DNA of 32,381 nucleotides from CADDYX01 sp045809945 (GCA_045809945.1 JBJMWW010000146.1:1-32381); one strand, 5' to 3'; counted from the stretch's first letter, positions 7,262 to 16,165 are shown. Notes: generated by a model from the sequence alone, not told the origin. A program made the numbers and translations.

Positions 7262-8365
7262 CTATGCAGCTTTCTTAGCCAGCCGGTCGCGAAGAAAATC
7301 GAGCACCGAGATCTCTTCCGAACGAAGATCGTCAATATTCTCGAGAAGCGTCTCCTCTGTCTTAACCTTCAGTCCTCCAGCAAGGGTGCCATCGAGGTAA
7401 CTCTCTAAGACTGCCGGGTGAATATAGCATTTGCGACAAACCGCCGGCGTGTTGCCCAGCATCGTGGCTACCGCGTGAATGGCTGTCTTGATGTTCGCCT
7501 TGGCCTGCTTCTTTGTCTCGAAAGCTTCCTGTGCCGTTAAGGCAATCGACGCCAGAACTGTTCCGGCCCAGGTCCGGAAATCCTTGGCCGTGAAGTCTTC
7601 GCCGGTGATCTCCTTGAGGTAATCGTTTACGTCTTGTGAGGTGACGTTCCGCTTTTCCCCTTCATCGTCTACGTATTGGAAGAGCTCCTGGCCGGGTAAG
7701 TCTTGAAGCTTGCGGATGATCCTGGCCAGCCGGCGGTCCTGCACTTCCTTCTTGTGTTTCACACCGCTCTTGCCACGGAACTCAAACCTGACGGTTGTCC
7801 CATTGACGTCGACGTGACGGTTCTTGAGTGTCGTTAAGCCGAATGACTTGTTTTCCTTTGCGTATTCTTCATTCCCGACTCGAATAAAAGTTCTTTCGAG
7901 TAACTCTACCGCTGTCGCGAGGACCTTCTCGCGCGGTAAGCCCGGCAAGCCCATGTCCTTCTCGATGCGCTTGCGGATCTTTGGCAGCGCGCGGCCAAAC
8001 AGCACCATCTTCTCGTACTTGCCTTCGTCGCGCACTTCGCGCCAGCGCTCATGGTAACGATACTGCTTGCGACGCCGTGCATCGCGGCCCACCGCCTGAA
8101 TGTGGCCATTAGGCGAAGGACAAATCCAAACGTCGGTCCAGGCTGGCGGGATAGCTATGCGTTTGATTCGCAGTATCCTCTTTTCGTCTGATATCTTCTT
8201 TCCCTCGGTGTCGTAGTAGTCAAAATCGTCGCCGTTCTTCTTCCGGGTGTAACCTGGCGAATCAGCGCTGACATAACGTAGGCCGGCCTCTTCAGCGGCT
8301 TCCTCCGGGTCAACTACTACCTTGAGATCGGCGACAGACTTCGGCTGTTGGAGAGTAGGCGGCAC
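7262..8365 (-). CDS. DNA topoisomerase IB (poxvirus-like)
   Basis: Type IB topoisomerases relax supercoils by cutting one strand through a 3'-phosphotyrosine. The 367-residue length matches bacterial forms. The N-terminal domain (about 20-95) contains 'GYTRKKNGDDFDYYD' and 'RIAIPPAWTDVWICP', followed by 'GHIQAVGRDARRRKQYRYH', a highly conserved bacterial TopIB stretch. The catalytic domain has 'RVGNEEYAKENKSFGL', 'FRGKSGVKHK', 'DFRTWAGTV', and the active-site Tyr314 in 'CRKCYIHPAVLESYL'. Start is GTG 8365, the first possible start after an in-frame TAG that is also the stop of the DUF1844 gene, 24 bases upstream. TopIB is patchily distributed in bacteria and accessory to TopA. Confidence 0.93.
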   Translation of the reverse strand: MPPTLQQPKSVADLKVVVDPEEAAEEAGLRYVSADSPGYTRKKNGDDFDYYDTEGKKISDEKRILRIKRIAIPPAWTDVWICPSPNGHIQAVGRDARRRKQYRYHERWREVRDEGKYEKMVLFGRALPKIRKRIEKDMGLPGLPREKVLATAVELLERTFIRVGNEEYAKENKSFGLTTLKNRHVDVNGTTVRFEFRGKSGVKHKKEVQDRRLARIIRKLQDLPGQELFQYVDDEGEKRNVTSQDVNDYLKEITGEDFTAKDFRTWAGTVLASIALTAQEAFETKKQAKANIKTAIHAVATMLGNTPAVCRKCYIHPAVLESYLDGTLAGGLKVKTEETLLENIDDLRSEEISVLDFLRDRLAKKAA

Positions 8366-8389
8366 GGTGGTGAATCGCGCTGCGGCGAG

Positions 8390-8803
8390 CTACGCGCCGT
8401 AGCTCTTAGTAAACTTTTTGCGCGATTCAGTCTCCGAGGTCGGCGGAGGAGTTGTCTCCTGCTGAGGCGGGGCAGAAGTCGGCGGCGGCTCGGGTGCCGA
8501 CGCGGGCGGAGCGGCCGCGTTCTTGCCCTGAGACAGTTCGACAAACGCCATTTGCAGATTCGAGAGCGTGTTTCGCAGCACGGTAGCTTCCTCGCTCGTC
8601 AGGTTGCCGCGCGTCTTCTCCTGAATCATCGCGAGTTGGTCGATGAACATCTTGGCGAGATCGAGGTTCACTTCGCCCTGGCCGGTTTGCGGGTTGGGGA
8701 TTTGTCCGAGGAAAAGCGCCGCGTTCTGCGCCTGCATCATGACGAATTCGATGAAGCGCTGCGTGAGCTCGCCGGATAAACTGGTTGTTTGTACTTCGGC
8801 CAT
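8390..8803 (-). CDS. DUF1844 domain protein
   Basis: The product is 137 residues. The first 95 form the DUF1844 helical domain: 'LTQRFIEFVMMQAQNAALFLG' (13-33), then 'LDLAKMFIDQLAMIQEKTRGNLT' (47-69) and 'EEATVLRNTLSNLQMAF' (71-87). The last 45 are a Pro/Ala-rich tail ending in basic residues. No catalytic motif or membrane segment is seen. The family occurs in Verrucomicrobia, Planctomycetes, Acidobacteria and Deltaproteobacteria and has no known role. It begins 2 bases after the M16 peptidase stop and ends 24 bases before topIB in the same frame, so it is almost certainly cotranscribed with both. Confidence 0.88.
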   Translation of the reverse strand: MAEVQTTSLSGELTQRFIEFVMMQAQNAALFLGQIPNPQTGQGEVNLDLAKMFIDQLAMIQEKTRGNLTSEEATVLRNTLSNLQMAFVELSQGKNAAAPPASAPEPPPTSAPPQQETTPPPTSETESRKKFTKSYGA

Positions 8804-8805
8804 GG

Positions 8806-11409
8806 TTATTTAGTGATCGATTTCGAGCGGCTTTCTGGCGGTCGAACCGTTGCAATTACATACGGCTGTTCGCGAAAGTATTTCTGAGCGACGCGCTTTA
8901 CCTCTTCGGCCGTGATCGCATTCACCGTCGGCTCGAGTTCTTTGTAATGATCGAAACCGAGGCTATACAATTCGTCGAGCGCGGCGACATGGCCGAAGGT
9001 GTCGTTACTCTGATTCGCGATTTGTTGCTGTCCGATCAGTTTCTTTTTCGAACGCGCGAGCTCTTCGTCGCTTAGGCCGTCCGTCGCGAGTCGATTGATT
9101 TCCTCAAGCAGCGCAGTTTTCACCGGCTCGAGCTTTAAAGGATCGGTGCCGAGGTAGAAGAGAAACACGCCCGGAACGAGTCCCTGCATCTGACTGGCTC
9201 CGACGTAGTAGGCGAGACCCATCTGTTCGCGAATCCGGACGAAAAATCGCGAGCCGAGATCGCTGCTCGCTTCGTCGATCAACTCGAGGGCGTAGCGATC
9301 GCGGGTATAAATGTCAGCGCCGCGGTAACCGACCATGAGCACGCCCTGCGCTTTGTCTTTGAAATTTTCAACGGCCGTTACCCTCTCGAGGGGCTGCGAA
9401 GGCGAAGCTTTGGCCAGCGCCATTTCACCAGCCGGCATCTCGCCGAGCATTGTTTGGAACAGCCGTTGCACTTCGCTGCTGTCCACATCGCCAAAGACGG
9501 AAACGACACAGTTCTTTGCCACCACGAGTCGATCGCGCATTGCGCGCAGATCTGCCGGCGCGAGCTCGGCGACCGACTCAGCCGAGCCGCTGCCGCGAAG
9601 CGCGTAAGGATGTTCGCCGAAAAGCGCCGAGCGGAGAATATTACGCGCCACACTCGTGAGGTGTTCGTCCTCTTCGAGAATCGCGGCGATCTGCACTTCT
9701 TTTTCGCGCTCGACATGCTGCTCGGGCATCGTCGCGTTGAGTAAGACGTCGGCCAGGATCTCGACCGCGAGCGGCAGGTCGGGCTTCGTCACGTCGAGCG
9801 AAATGCTGAAGCTGTTGTTTCCCACTTCACTACCGATACTTCCGCCGACCGACTCGATAGCATCGGCGAGCTCTTCCGCGGTCCGTGTCTTCGTTCCTTT
9901 TAAAAGCGATCTCGCGAGCAGCCGCGTAATTCCATTATTCTCGCGCTGCTCTGCGAGCAAACCGCCGCGGAACGCCGCCGTGATTGCGACGAGTGGTAGC
10001 CGTCGATCTTCGCGAACGAGAACACGCAACCCATTTGGCAGGGTGTGCTTCTGAATCTCGCCCGCCGCCGGTCGAGCAGCAGTCGTGGCCTTCCGCAACG
10101 CAGTTCCTTTGGGATCGAGCGAAGTGACCGTGAGATTCATGTCGGTGCAGTAGGTCTGTGCCGCCCGCTGAATGTCTTCCACCGTGACCTGCTGCACGGC
10201 ATCGAGATAGGTACGCGTGAAATTGAGATTTCGCGTCAGTAACCAGCTTGAACCGATGTCCGAAGCTTGCCCGCGCATCGTCGTCAGCGCGTGAAGGTGA
10301 TGGGTCAGCGATGTCTTCTTTGCCTTGGCGAGTTCGTCCGCGGTCGCGCCTTGTTGCTTCAACTCATCGAGCATTTGCAGGACGAGCTGTTGCGCCGCTT
10401 CGCGCTTCGCCGGATCGACTGTCGCTTCGATACCGAACAGCCCTGGATCGCCGGGTGTGTAGGAAAAGGCCGAGACGCTGAAGGCGAGTCCGCTCTCTTC
10501 GCGAACGCGTTGATATAGACGCGAGCTGCGCCCATCGCCGAGCAGGGTTGAGAGCAGATCGAGCGCGGGCACGTCGCGATGACTTACCTCCGGAATGTGC
10601 CAGGCGAGCGACAGGCGCGAGAGCTCTGTTGCGAAATCGCGATTTGCTTCGCGCCGGCCGAGCTGGGTCGGTTCGGGCGGAATGTAGATCGGCCGCAGTG
10701 GCCGCTCCGGATAACTTTCGAAAAATCCGGCCAACTGGGTGTGCACAGCCTCGGCATCGACATCGCCGACGATGACGAAGGTGAGATTGTTCGGCACGTA
10801 GCGCGACTTGTAATAGCTCATCAACTGCTCGTGCGAGAGCTGGTTGAACACTTCCAGATGCCCGATCACCGGCACGCGATAGGGATGTAGCTGATAGGCG
10901 GTCGCAAAAAGTAGCTGTCCCGCCATGCGGTCAGGATCGTCCATGCCCATCGCGAACTCGCGCCGGATGACTTCCTGTTCCTTTGCGTATTCGTCACGCG
11001 GCAAGGTCGAGTTCATCATCGCGTCGGACAGAATCTCGAGCGCGGTCGCGACGCCATCTTTCGGCGTGTCGATCCAGTAAACCGTGCGATCGAATGACGT
11101 ATAGGCGTTGATGTAACCGCCGACATCCTGGACGCTTTGCGCGATGCCATTGGCGCCACGCGTCTTCGTGCCTTTGAAGAGCATGTGCTCGAGCATGTGT
11201 GAAAGACCGGCGCCGAGTTGCGCGTCTTCGTGAATGCTGCCCGTCCCGCACCAGGCCTGCACGCTCGCGACCGGCGCGCTGCGGTCTTCCTGCACGATCA
11301 GTGTCAGTCCGTTTGGAAGAGTGCGAAGTTCTGCGCGGTTTGGCGGAAAGGAAAGGGACGCGTCCGCCGTGGTAGAGGCGGCTGTCCTCAGCCGCGCTGC
11401 CTTTCGCAT
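8806..11409 (-). CDS. Two-domain M16 (insulinase/processing-peptidase) zinc metallopeptidase
   Basis: This 867-residue protein contains two M16 units. The first has the inverted zinc motif HxxEH in 'GLSHMLEHMLFKGT' (H71, E74, H75), and the third ligand is probably Glu151 in 'EQEVIRRE', 76 residues later as the family requires. It ends with the R/Y-type 'FSYTPGDPG' segment. The second unit begins near 'HTLPNGLRVLVREDRRLPL', but the equivalent of HxxEH reads 'GITRLLARSLLKGT', so it is non-catalytic and completes the clamshell chamber, as in pitrilysin and other single-chain M16 enzymes. No signal peptide is evident. The first ~20 residues come from a palindromic repeat. ATG 11409 overlaps the upstream TGA (TGATG), indicating translational coupling. 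Confidence 0.92.
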   Translation of the reverse strand: MRKAARLRTAASTTADASLSFPPNRAELRTLPNGLTLIVQEDRSAPVASVQAWCGTGSIHEDAQLGAGLSHMLEHMLFKGTKTRGANGIAQSVQDVGGYINAYTSFDRTVYWIDTPKDGVATALEILSDAMMNSTLPRDEYAKEQEVIRREFAMGMDDPDRMAGQLLFATAYQLHPYRVPVIGHLEVFNQLSHEQLMSYYKSRYVPNNLTFVIVGDVDAEAVHTQLAGFFESYPERPLRPIYIPPEPTQLGRREANRDFATELSRLSLAWHIPEVSHRDVPALDLLSTLLGDGRSSRLYQRVREESGLAFSVSAFSYTPGDPGLFGIEATVDPAKREAAQQLVLQMLDELKQQGATADELAKAKKTSLTHHLHALTTMRGQASDIGSSWLLTRNLNFTRTYLDAVQQVTVEDIQRAAQTYCTDMNLTVTSLDPKGTALRKATTAARPAAGEIQKHTLPNGLRVLVREDRRLPLVAITAAFRGGLLAEQRENNGITRLLARSLLKGTKTRTAEELADAIESVGGSIGSEVGNNSFSISLDVTKPDLPLAVEILADVLLNATMPEQHVEREKEVQIAAILEEDEHLTSVARNILRSALFGEHPYALRGSGSAESVAELAPADLRAMRDRLVVAKNCVVSVFGDVDSSEVQRLFQTMLGEMPAGEMALAKASPSQPLERVTAVENFKDKAQGVLMVGYRGADIYTRDRYALELIDEASSDLGSRFFVRIREQMGLAYYVGASQMQGLVPGVFLFYLGTDPLKLEPVKTALLEEINRLATDGLSDEELARSKKKLIGQQQIANQSNDTFGHVAALDELYSLGFDHYKELEPTVNAITAEEVKRVAQKYFREQPYVIATVRPPESRSKSITK
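11378..11395. repeat. Perfect short palindrome inside the M16 N-terminal codons
   Basis: GCGGCTG (11378-11384) and CAGCCGC (11389-11395) flank TCCT. The block 'gaggcggctgtcctcagccg' resembles dispersed intergenic palindromes common in Verrucomicrobia (from memory). Here it is translated as part of residues 5-11 of the M16 peptidase, in a region with no family homology. Confidence 0.6.
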
Positions 11410-11846
11410 CACGAAACGTTCGGCGCGGGCAGTGCCGGTGGAGTCTTATGCAACGGCTGCGGTTTTGCCGGCTCGAACGGTTTCACAAACGCTTCGTAAA
11501 AGTCGAACACGTTCTTGAAGTCATCGATCGAGTCTTCCTCCGTTTTCCCAAAGATGCCGGCACCGATCAGATTGAAAACCATGTTGCCGACATCCTCCGT
11601 CGTTTTCAGTCCCCAATGCCCAAAGACGGTGATCACCATCGGCCCGAACTCCTTCAGCGCGTATTGCCGCACACCTTCGAGCAACTCCGGTCCGGCCACG
11701 TGACGAACGGTCGCGCCTTTCGCTTTCTTCTGCTGTTTGGTCGTGTAATCGAGCGCGTCGCGGAGAAAGACGTAGGCGTCGCGATGATAACGCGGGTCGC
11801 TCGCCACGATGGAATCGAGTGCTTCGGAAAATCCAATCTTCTGCAT
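11409..11846 (-). CDS. Minf_1886 family protein
   Basis: From ATG 11846 the product is 145 residues. It fits the uncharacterised Minf_1886 family (named from Methylacidiphilum infernorum) in its full order of conserved segments: 'DPRYHRDAYVFLRDALDYT' near the N-terminus, 'HVAGPELLEGVRQYALKEFG' in the middle, 'HWGLKTTEDVGNMVFNLI' and 'DFKNVFDFYEAF' toward the end. The tail is Pro-rich. The family is mainly found in Verrucomicrobia and Planctomycetes and has no known activity. I prefer 11846 over the longer frame from 11912, whose extra 22 residues do not look like the family. It is the first gene of the minus-strand cluster and its TGA overlaps the M16 ATG. No membrane segment or catalytic motif is seen. 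Confidence 0.85.
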   Translation of the reverse strand: MQKIGFSEALDSIVASDPRYHRDAYVFLRDALDYTTKQQKKAKGATVRHVAGPELLEGVRQYALKEFGPMVITVFGHWGLKTTEDVGNMVFNLIGAGIFGKTEEDSIDDFKNVFDFYEAFVKPFEPAKPQPLHKTPPALPAPNVS

Positions 11847-11979
11847 GAACAAATGCCGCAATCGCGGACCGCTATGATAGCGGGCAACGCTTCGAGCAGC
11901 AAATTCGCACAATCAGCAAGCGGTTCTGCGCGATTGCATCGACGAGCGAGTTTTTGCTTAAATCGCGCGTCTCGAAAGG

Positions 11980-13896
11980 ATGCGAACACAGCGGCTAATT
12001 TTGTGCGCGGTATCGGCGGTCGCGATCGCGACGGCCGCAGCGTCGGATTATTTCGTTGACCCGGCCGGCACGAACGGCGCATTCACCACCGTCCAGGCAG
12101 CAGTCGATGCGGTCAGCGGCCAAAGCGAGTTGAATCGCGCCAATATCTTCATTGCGCCCGGCGTTTACCACGAGTTCGTCACCGTCAATGCGCCTTACAT
12201 TAGCCTGATCGGCACCGGTGACTCTTCCGCTGCAGTTAAGATTACTGAGGCGCGGAGCGAACTGACCGCGCCTGATGGCGGCTGGGGCCAGGTGTTCGAA
12301 GTGACAGAAAACGCCGTCGCTTTCATGGCCCGAAACAAGACGTTCGAAAATTCCACCCGGGCGGGGGATAACGTCCAGGCCCTCGCCGCAGAGATCACCG
12401 GCGATCGCGCGGCATTCGTCGGCGTTCAGTTTCTCGGGTTTACCGATACGCTGCTTGTTGACGGACGCTCACGTCATTATTTCCGCGACAGTATCATCGC
12501 CGGGACGCGCGATTTCATCTTCGGCGACGCAACGGCGGTCTTCGATCATTGCACGATCAAGAGCACCAATTACGGCTGGATCAGCGTGCCCAACACCGAT
12601 GACTCGACCGCGATCGGCTTCGTCTTTCTCGATTGCTCGCTTGTTCCCGGCTCCGATGCTGCCCAGGCCGGCGGCAGTAATTCGACCGCAGCAGATCGCA
12701 CGGTATTTCTGAGCCGGCCGTGGCAGTGGTGGTTTGAGGGTAAAATGCCAAGCACGACGTTTATCCGCACGCGAATGGGCCCGCACATCACGGCTCTCGG
12801 TTGGGATCCGTGGACCAATGGTGGCGGCGGCCAGATGGACGAGAATCCGAACACGTTGACGCGTTTCGCCGAGTTCGGCAGCACAGAACTCAATGGCGAC
12901 CCGCTGCCGGACGACAATCAGGACGGCAAGCCAGACGGGCGCGCTGTCTGGGCTGACACGTTAACTGCCGAGAAGGCGGCGAACTACACGGTCCAAAATA
13001 TTTTCGGACCGATTGAATTCTGGAACGCGACCACACAGCCGCACGTCAGCCGCGTTCAGTATAAAAGCCAGGGTGCGCCGTGGGATGTTGCCGGCCAACT
13101 CGCCTTGCTCCCGAAAACATCCGGAACGAGGTCGCGGCCGCTCAATTTGTCAACGCGTCTCGTCGCACAAACCGGCGACAACGTCGCGATCGAGGGTTTC
13201 ATTTTGCGCGGCACCGAACCGAAACCGGTCGTAGTCCGTGCGCTCGGTCCTTCGCTCGCTCAATCCGGCATTGAAGACGCGCTCTCGAATCCGACACTGG
13301 CGTTGCGTAGCGCGAACGGCATGCTGGTGAGTTTCAACGGCAACTGGCAACACACCCAGCCAACAGCGATCGCAGCCACCGGTCTTGCTCCGCCGAGCGA
13401 CCTCGAATCAGCCATGGTAACGACGCTCAACCCCGGCTCCTACACAGCAGTGGTGAAAGGATACGAAGGCGCGACCGGCGTCACGCTGGCAGAGATTTAC
13501 GACATCAGCGAGACACCGGATGCGGAGTTGGCGAACATCAGCACGCGAGGTGTCGTTGGCACCGGCGATAATGTCATGATCGCTGGATTCATTCTCGGTG
13601 GCGGCGATGGAAGCGCGAAGGTGCTAATTCGCGGCGTCGGCCCGTCCCTCGCGCAAAGCGGTGTTGCGGAGCCGTTGCAAAACCCGACCCTGACGTTGCG
13701 AGACTCGGAGGGCGCGCTGATAGCGTTCGACGACGACTGGCAGGATTCGCAAGCGTCCGATATCGCAGCGACGGGTATCCCGCCGAATGACGCGCGAGAA
13801 TCGGCGATCGTCGCGACGCTGCCACCCGGCTCATATACCGCGGTGCTCGCCGGCAGCGACGGCGTCGGGCTTGTCGAGGTTTACGCGCTGCAATAG
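11980..13896 (+). CDS. Secreted pectinesterase (CE8) with two C-terminal verrucomicrobial repeats
   Basis: Pectin methylesterase removes methyl esters from plant homogalacturonan. A signal peptide (1-22) leads into a right-handed beta-helix CE8 domain up to about residue 350. By alignment from memory with carrot PME, Gln133 ('NVQALAAEI'), Asp156 ('GFTDTLL'), the nucleophile Asp178 ('DFIFGDA'), and Arg246/Trp248 ('LSRPW') are kept. The usual second Gln of 'GYQDTLY' is Thr155. After it come two ~120-residue repeats (389-509 and 519-638), each with 'GDNV.I.GFIL', 'GPSLAQSG', 'NPTL.LR', 'ATG..P' and 'PGSYTAV'. These repeats end many exported verrucomicrobial proteins and may serve in export or surface attachment (inference). 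GAAAGG abuts the ATG directly. It implies use of plant polysaccharide. Confidence 0.9.
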   Translation: MRTQRLILCAVSAVAIATAAASDYFVDPAGTNGAFTTVQAAVDAVSGQSELNRANIFIAPGVYHEFVTVNAPYISLIGTGDSSAAVKITEARSELTAPDGGWGQVFEVTENAVAFMARNKTFENSTRAGDNVQALAAEITGDRAAFVGVQFLGFTDTLLVDGRSRHYFRDSIIAGTRDFIFGDATAVFDHCTIKSTNYGWISVPNTDDSTAIGFVFLDCSLVPGSDAAQAGGSNSTAADRTVFLSRPWQWWFEGKMPSTTFIRTRMGPHITALGWDPWTNGGGGQMDENPNTLTRFAEFGSTELNGDPLPDDNQDGKPDGRAVWADTLTAEKAANYTVQNIFGPIEFWNATTQPHVSRVQYKSQGAPWDVAGQLALLPKTSGTRSRPLNLSTRLVAQTGDNVAIEGFILRGTEPKPVVVRALGPSLAQSGIEDALSNPTLALRSANGMLVSFNGNWQHTQPTAIAATGLAPPSDLESAMVTTLNPGSYTAVVKGYEGATGVTLAEIYDISETPDAELANISTRGVVGTGDNVMIAGFILGGGDGSAKVLIRGVGPSLAQSGVAEPLQNPTLTLRDSEGALIAFDDDWQDSQASDIAATGIPPNDARESAIVATLPPGSYTAVLAGSDGVGLVEVYALQ

Positions 13897-13936
13897 CGGC
13901 GCGTTGCGCGCTCTGCCGTTGGTGCAAGGTTGCGCG

Positions 13937-16153
13937 ATGCGTCGTTGCCTTCTCTTTGCGCTCTCACTCGCATTCGTTTCGCCCGTTTTCGCCGCGGACA
14001 AACGCGGCATAACCGAAAAAGACCTGTTCGATTTTGTCTGGATCGGCGATCCGCAGATTTCGCCGGACGGTTCACGCGTCGCTTTCGTGCGCGTGACGGT
14101 CAACGAAAAGAAAACCGGTTACGACACTTCGATCTGGACTGTGGGCACGGCTGGAAACGAAGAGCCGCATCGGTTGACCAACGGCAACCACGACAACTCA
14201 CCGCGCTGGTCTCCGGATGGGAAATTCCTGGCCTTCGTCCGATCGGTAGAAAAAGACGGCAAGCCTGAGCCGGGTCAGCTCGCGTTATTGCCAATGAACG
14301 GCGGAGATGCGTGGAGCGTAACTGATTTGCCGAAAGGGGCGAGCGGGCCGCGTTGGTCGCCCGATGGAAAAACGATCGCCTTCAGCAGTTCGAGCAACCC
14401 CGACGATCTCGCGAAGCAGGCGAAGAAAAAACAGAAAGAGGATGACGCGAAGAAAGCGTCGCCATCACCTGCGCCGAGTGATTCGCCGGCAAAGCCGGAC
14501 GGCGAGGAAGAACGCGAAAGCGATGTGCTGGTCGTGACGCGGGCGGTATATCGCGAGGACAACGAAGGCAACCTCGATTTCAAACGTCCGGATCACATCT
14601 GGACCATTCAGGCGCCGCGGACCGCGGAGGAGAAAGTCCAGCCGAAGCAGCTCACCTCCGGTCGTTTTGACGAAGGGCAGTTGGTTTGGTCCAACGATGG
14701 CGCGCAGATTCTCTTCGCCTCCCTCCACGTGGACGAGCCCTACTACGAGCTGCCGAGGACCGAGATCTATTCGATCCCTGCGGGTGGCGGCGAACCGACG
14801 AAACTAACCACGATCGATCTCGGCGCGCAGGGTCTCACGCTTAGCCCGGACGGCAAACAGATCGCCTTCACCGCGTCAGTGAACCAACCTGTTAATTCCT
14901 ACACGGAGCCTGATCTCTGGGTCATGGATGTCGCGTCGAACGCGAAGCCAAAAAATCTCACCGCCCAATACGACTTCGATGTCGGGGTTGGTGTCTTCGG
15001 CGATAATTCGCCGCCACGCGCTGGCGGCGGCAATCGTCCCTTATGGAGCGCGGACGGCAAATCGATCCTGCAAGTCGTCGGTCGCGAAGGCCGCACTTTT
15101 CTCGGACGGTTCGACGCCGCGACCGGCGCCGTCACGGAACTAACGAAGGGCAATCAGGCAGTGGTGACGTTTCGCGCGCTGCCTGACCTGTCCACGCTCG
15201 TCTGTCTTATCTCTACGCCGACGCGTCTCGGCGATTTGTTCCTGATCGACAAAAACGGAGAGCAGCGCCAGCTCACCGACGTTAACAAAGCACTCTGGTC
15301 ACAGCTGAACCTGAGCGAGCCGGAAGAGATCACGTATCAGAGCTTCGACGGTAAAAAAATCCAGGCGTGGGTGCAGAAGCCGCCGGGATTCAACGCGGCC
15401 CAGAAATACCCGCTCATTCTCAACATTCACGGCGGACCACATGCCGCCTACGGCTACATTTTCGAACACGAGTTTCAATGGATGGCGGCGAAAGGCTACG
15501 TCGTCCTTTACCCGAACCCGCGCGGCAGCACGACCTACGGCCAGGAGTTCGGCAACGTCATTCAGTATCACTATCCGGGAGACGATTATCAGGACCTGAT
15601 GAAAGGCGTCGATGAAGTGCTGAAGCGCGGTTATGCCGACGAGAAGAAGCTCGGCGTGACAGGCGGCAGCGGCGGTGGACTGCTAACGAATTGGGTAGTT
15701 ACTCATACGCAGCGCTTCGCGGCTGGAGTAGCTCAACGCGATATCGCGAGCTGGGAACATTGGTGGTACACCGCGGACTTCACGTTGTTCCAGCCGAGTT
15801 GGTTCAAAGGTCCGCCCTTTGATGAAAAGAAGGATTTCGAGGAACGCTCGCCCATCACCTACATCAAGAACGTGAAGACGCCGATGATGTTCGTCCTCGG
15901 CGAAAGTGACACACGCACTCCGCCCGGCGCAGGCGGCGAGGAAATGTTCCGCGCACTGAAATTCCTGCAAGTGCCGACGGTGATGGTGAAGTTCCCCGGC
16001 GAATCGCACGAGCTATCCCGCTCAGGTCAGCCGTGGCATCGCGTGGAACGCCTGCAACACATCGTCGGCTGGTTCGACAAATGGCTAATGGGCGCGGCGA
16101 AACCGGAGTACGACATCGCACCGAACATCGCCAAGCCGAAGCCGACGCGTTGA
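13937..16153 (+). CDS. Secreted S9 family serine peptidase (prolyl oligopeptidase / acylaminoacyl-peptidase type)
   Basis: The 738-residue product has a signal peptide ('LLFALSLAFVSPVFA', cut near 19-20), an N-terminal beta-propeller built from WD/TolB-like 'SPDG' repeats ('ISPDGSRVAFV', 'WSPDGKFLAFV', 'WSPDGKTIAFS', 'LSPDGKQIAFT', 'WSADGKSIL'), then an alpha/beta hydrolase. The triad is Ser578 in 'GGSGGG', Asp658 in 'GESDTRTPP' and His691 in 'GESHELS'. 'NIHGGPHAAYG' supplies the oxyanion region. A Lys/Glu/Pro-rich loop near 155-195 interrupts the propeller. These enzymes trim peptides, here probably in the periplasm. The start is ATG 13937, with AAGG 8 bases upstream and a signal peptide; the longer frame from 13787 overlaps the pectinesterase gene. 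It is 40 bases downstream of that gene and may share its transcript. Confidence 0.92.
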   Translation: MRRCLLFALSLAFVSPVFAADKRGITEKDLFDFVWIGDPQISPDGSRVAFVRVTVNEKKTGYDTSIWTVGTAGNEEPHRLTNGNHDNSPRWSPDGKFLAFVRSVEKDGKPEPGQLALLPMNGGDAWSVTDLPKGASGPRWSPDGKTIAFSSSSNPDDLAKQAKKKQKEDDAKKASPSPAPSDSPAKPDGEEERESDVLVVTRAVYREDNEGNLDFKRPDHIWTIQAPRTAEEKVQPKQLTSGRFDEGQLVWSNDGAQILFASLHVDEPYYELPRTEIYSIPAGGGEPTKLTTIDLGAQGLTLSPDGKQIAFTASVNQPVNSYTEPDLWVMDVASNAKPKNLTAQYDFDVGVGVFGDNSPPRAGGGNRPLWSADGKSILQVVGREGRTFLGRFDAATGAVTELTKGNQAVVTFRALPDLSTLVCLISTPTRLGDLFLIDKNGEQRQLTDVNKALWSQLNLSEPEEITYQSFDGKKIQAWVQKPPGFNAAQKYPLILNIHGGPHAAYGYIFEHEFQWMAAKGYVVLYPNPRGSTTYGQEFGNVIQYHYPGDDYQDLMKGVDEVLKRGYADEKKLGVTGGSGGGLLTNWVVTHTQRFAAGVAQRDIASWEHWWYTADFTLFQPSWFKGPPFDEKKDFEERSPITYIKNVKTPMMFVLGESDTRTPPGAGGEEMFRALKFLQVPTVMVKFPGESHELSRSGQPWHRVERLQHIVGWFDKWLMGAAKPEYDIAPNIAKPKPTR

Positions 16154-16165
16154 ACTGATCCGACG

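Noticed and set aside
13787..13936. Upstream extension of the S9 peptidase frame into the pectinesterase gene
   Set aside because: The signal peptide and ribosome site place the start at 13937.
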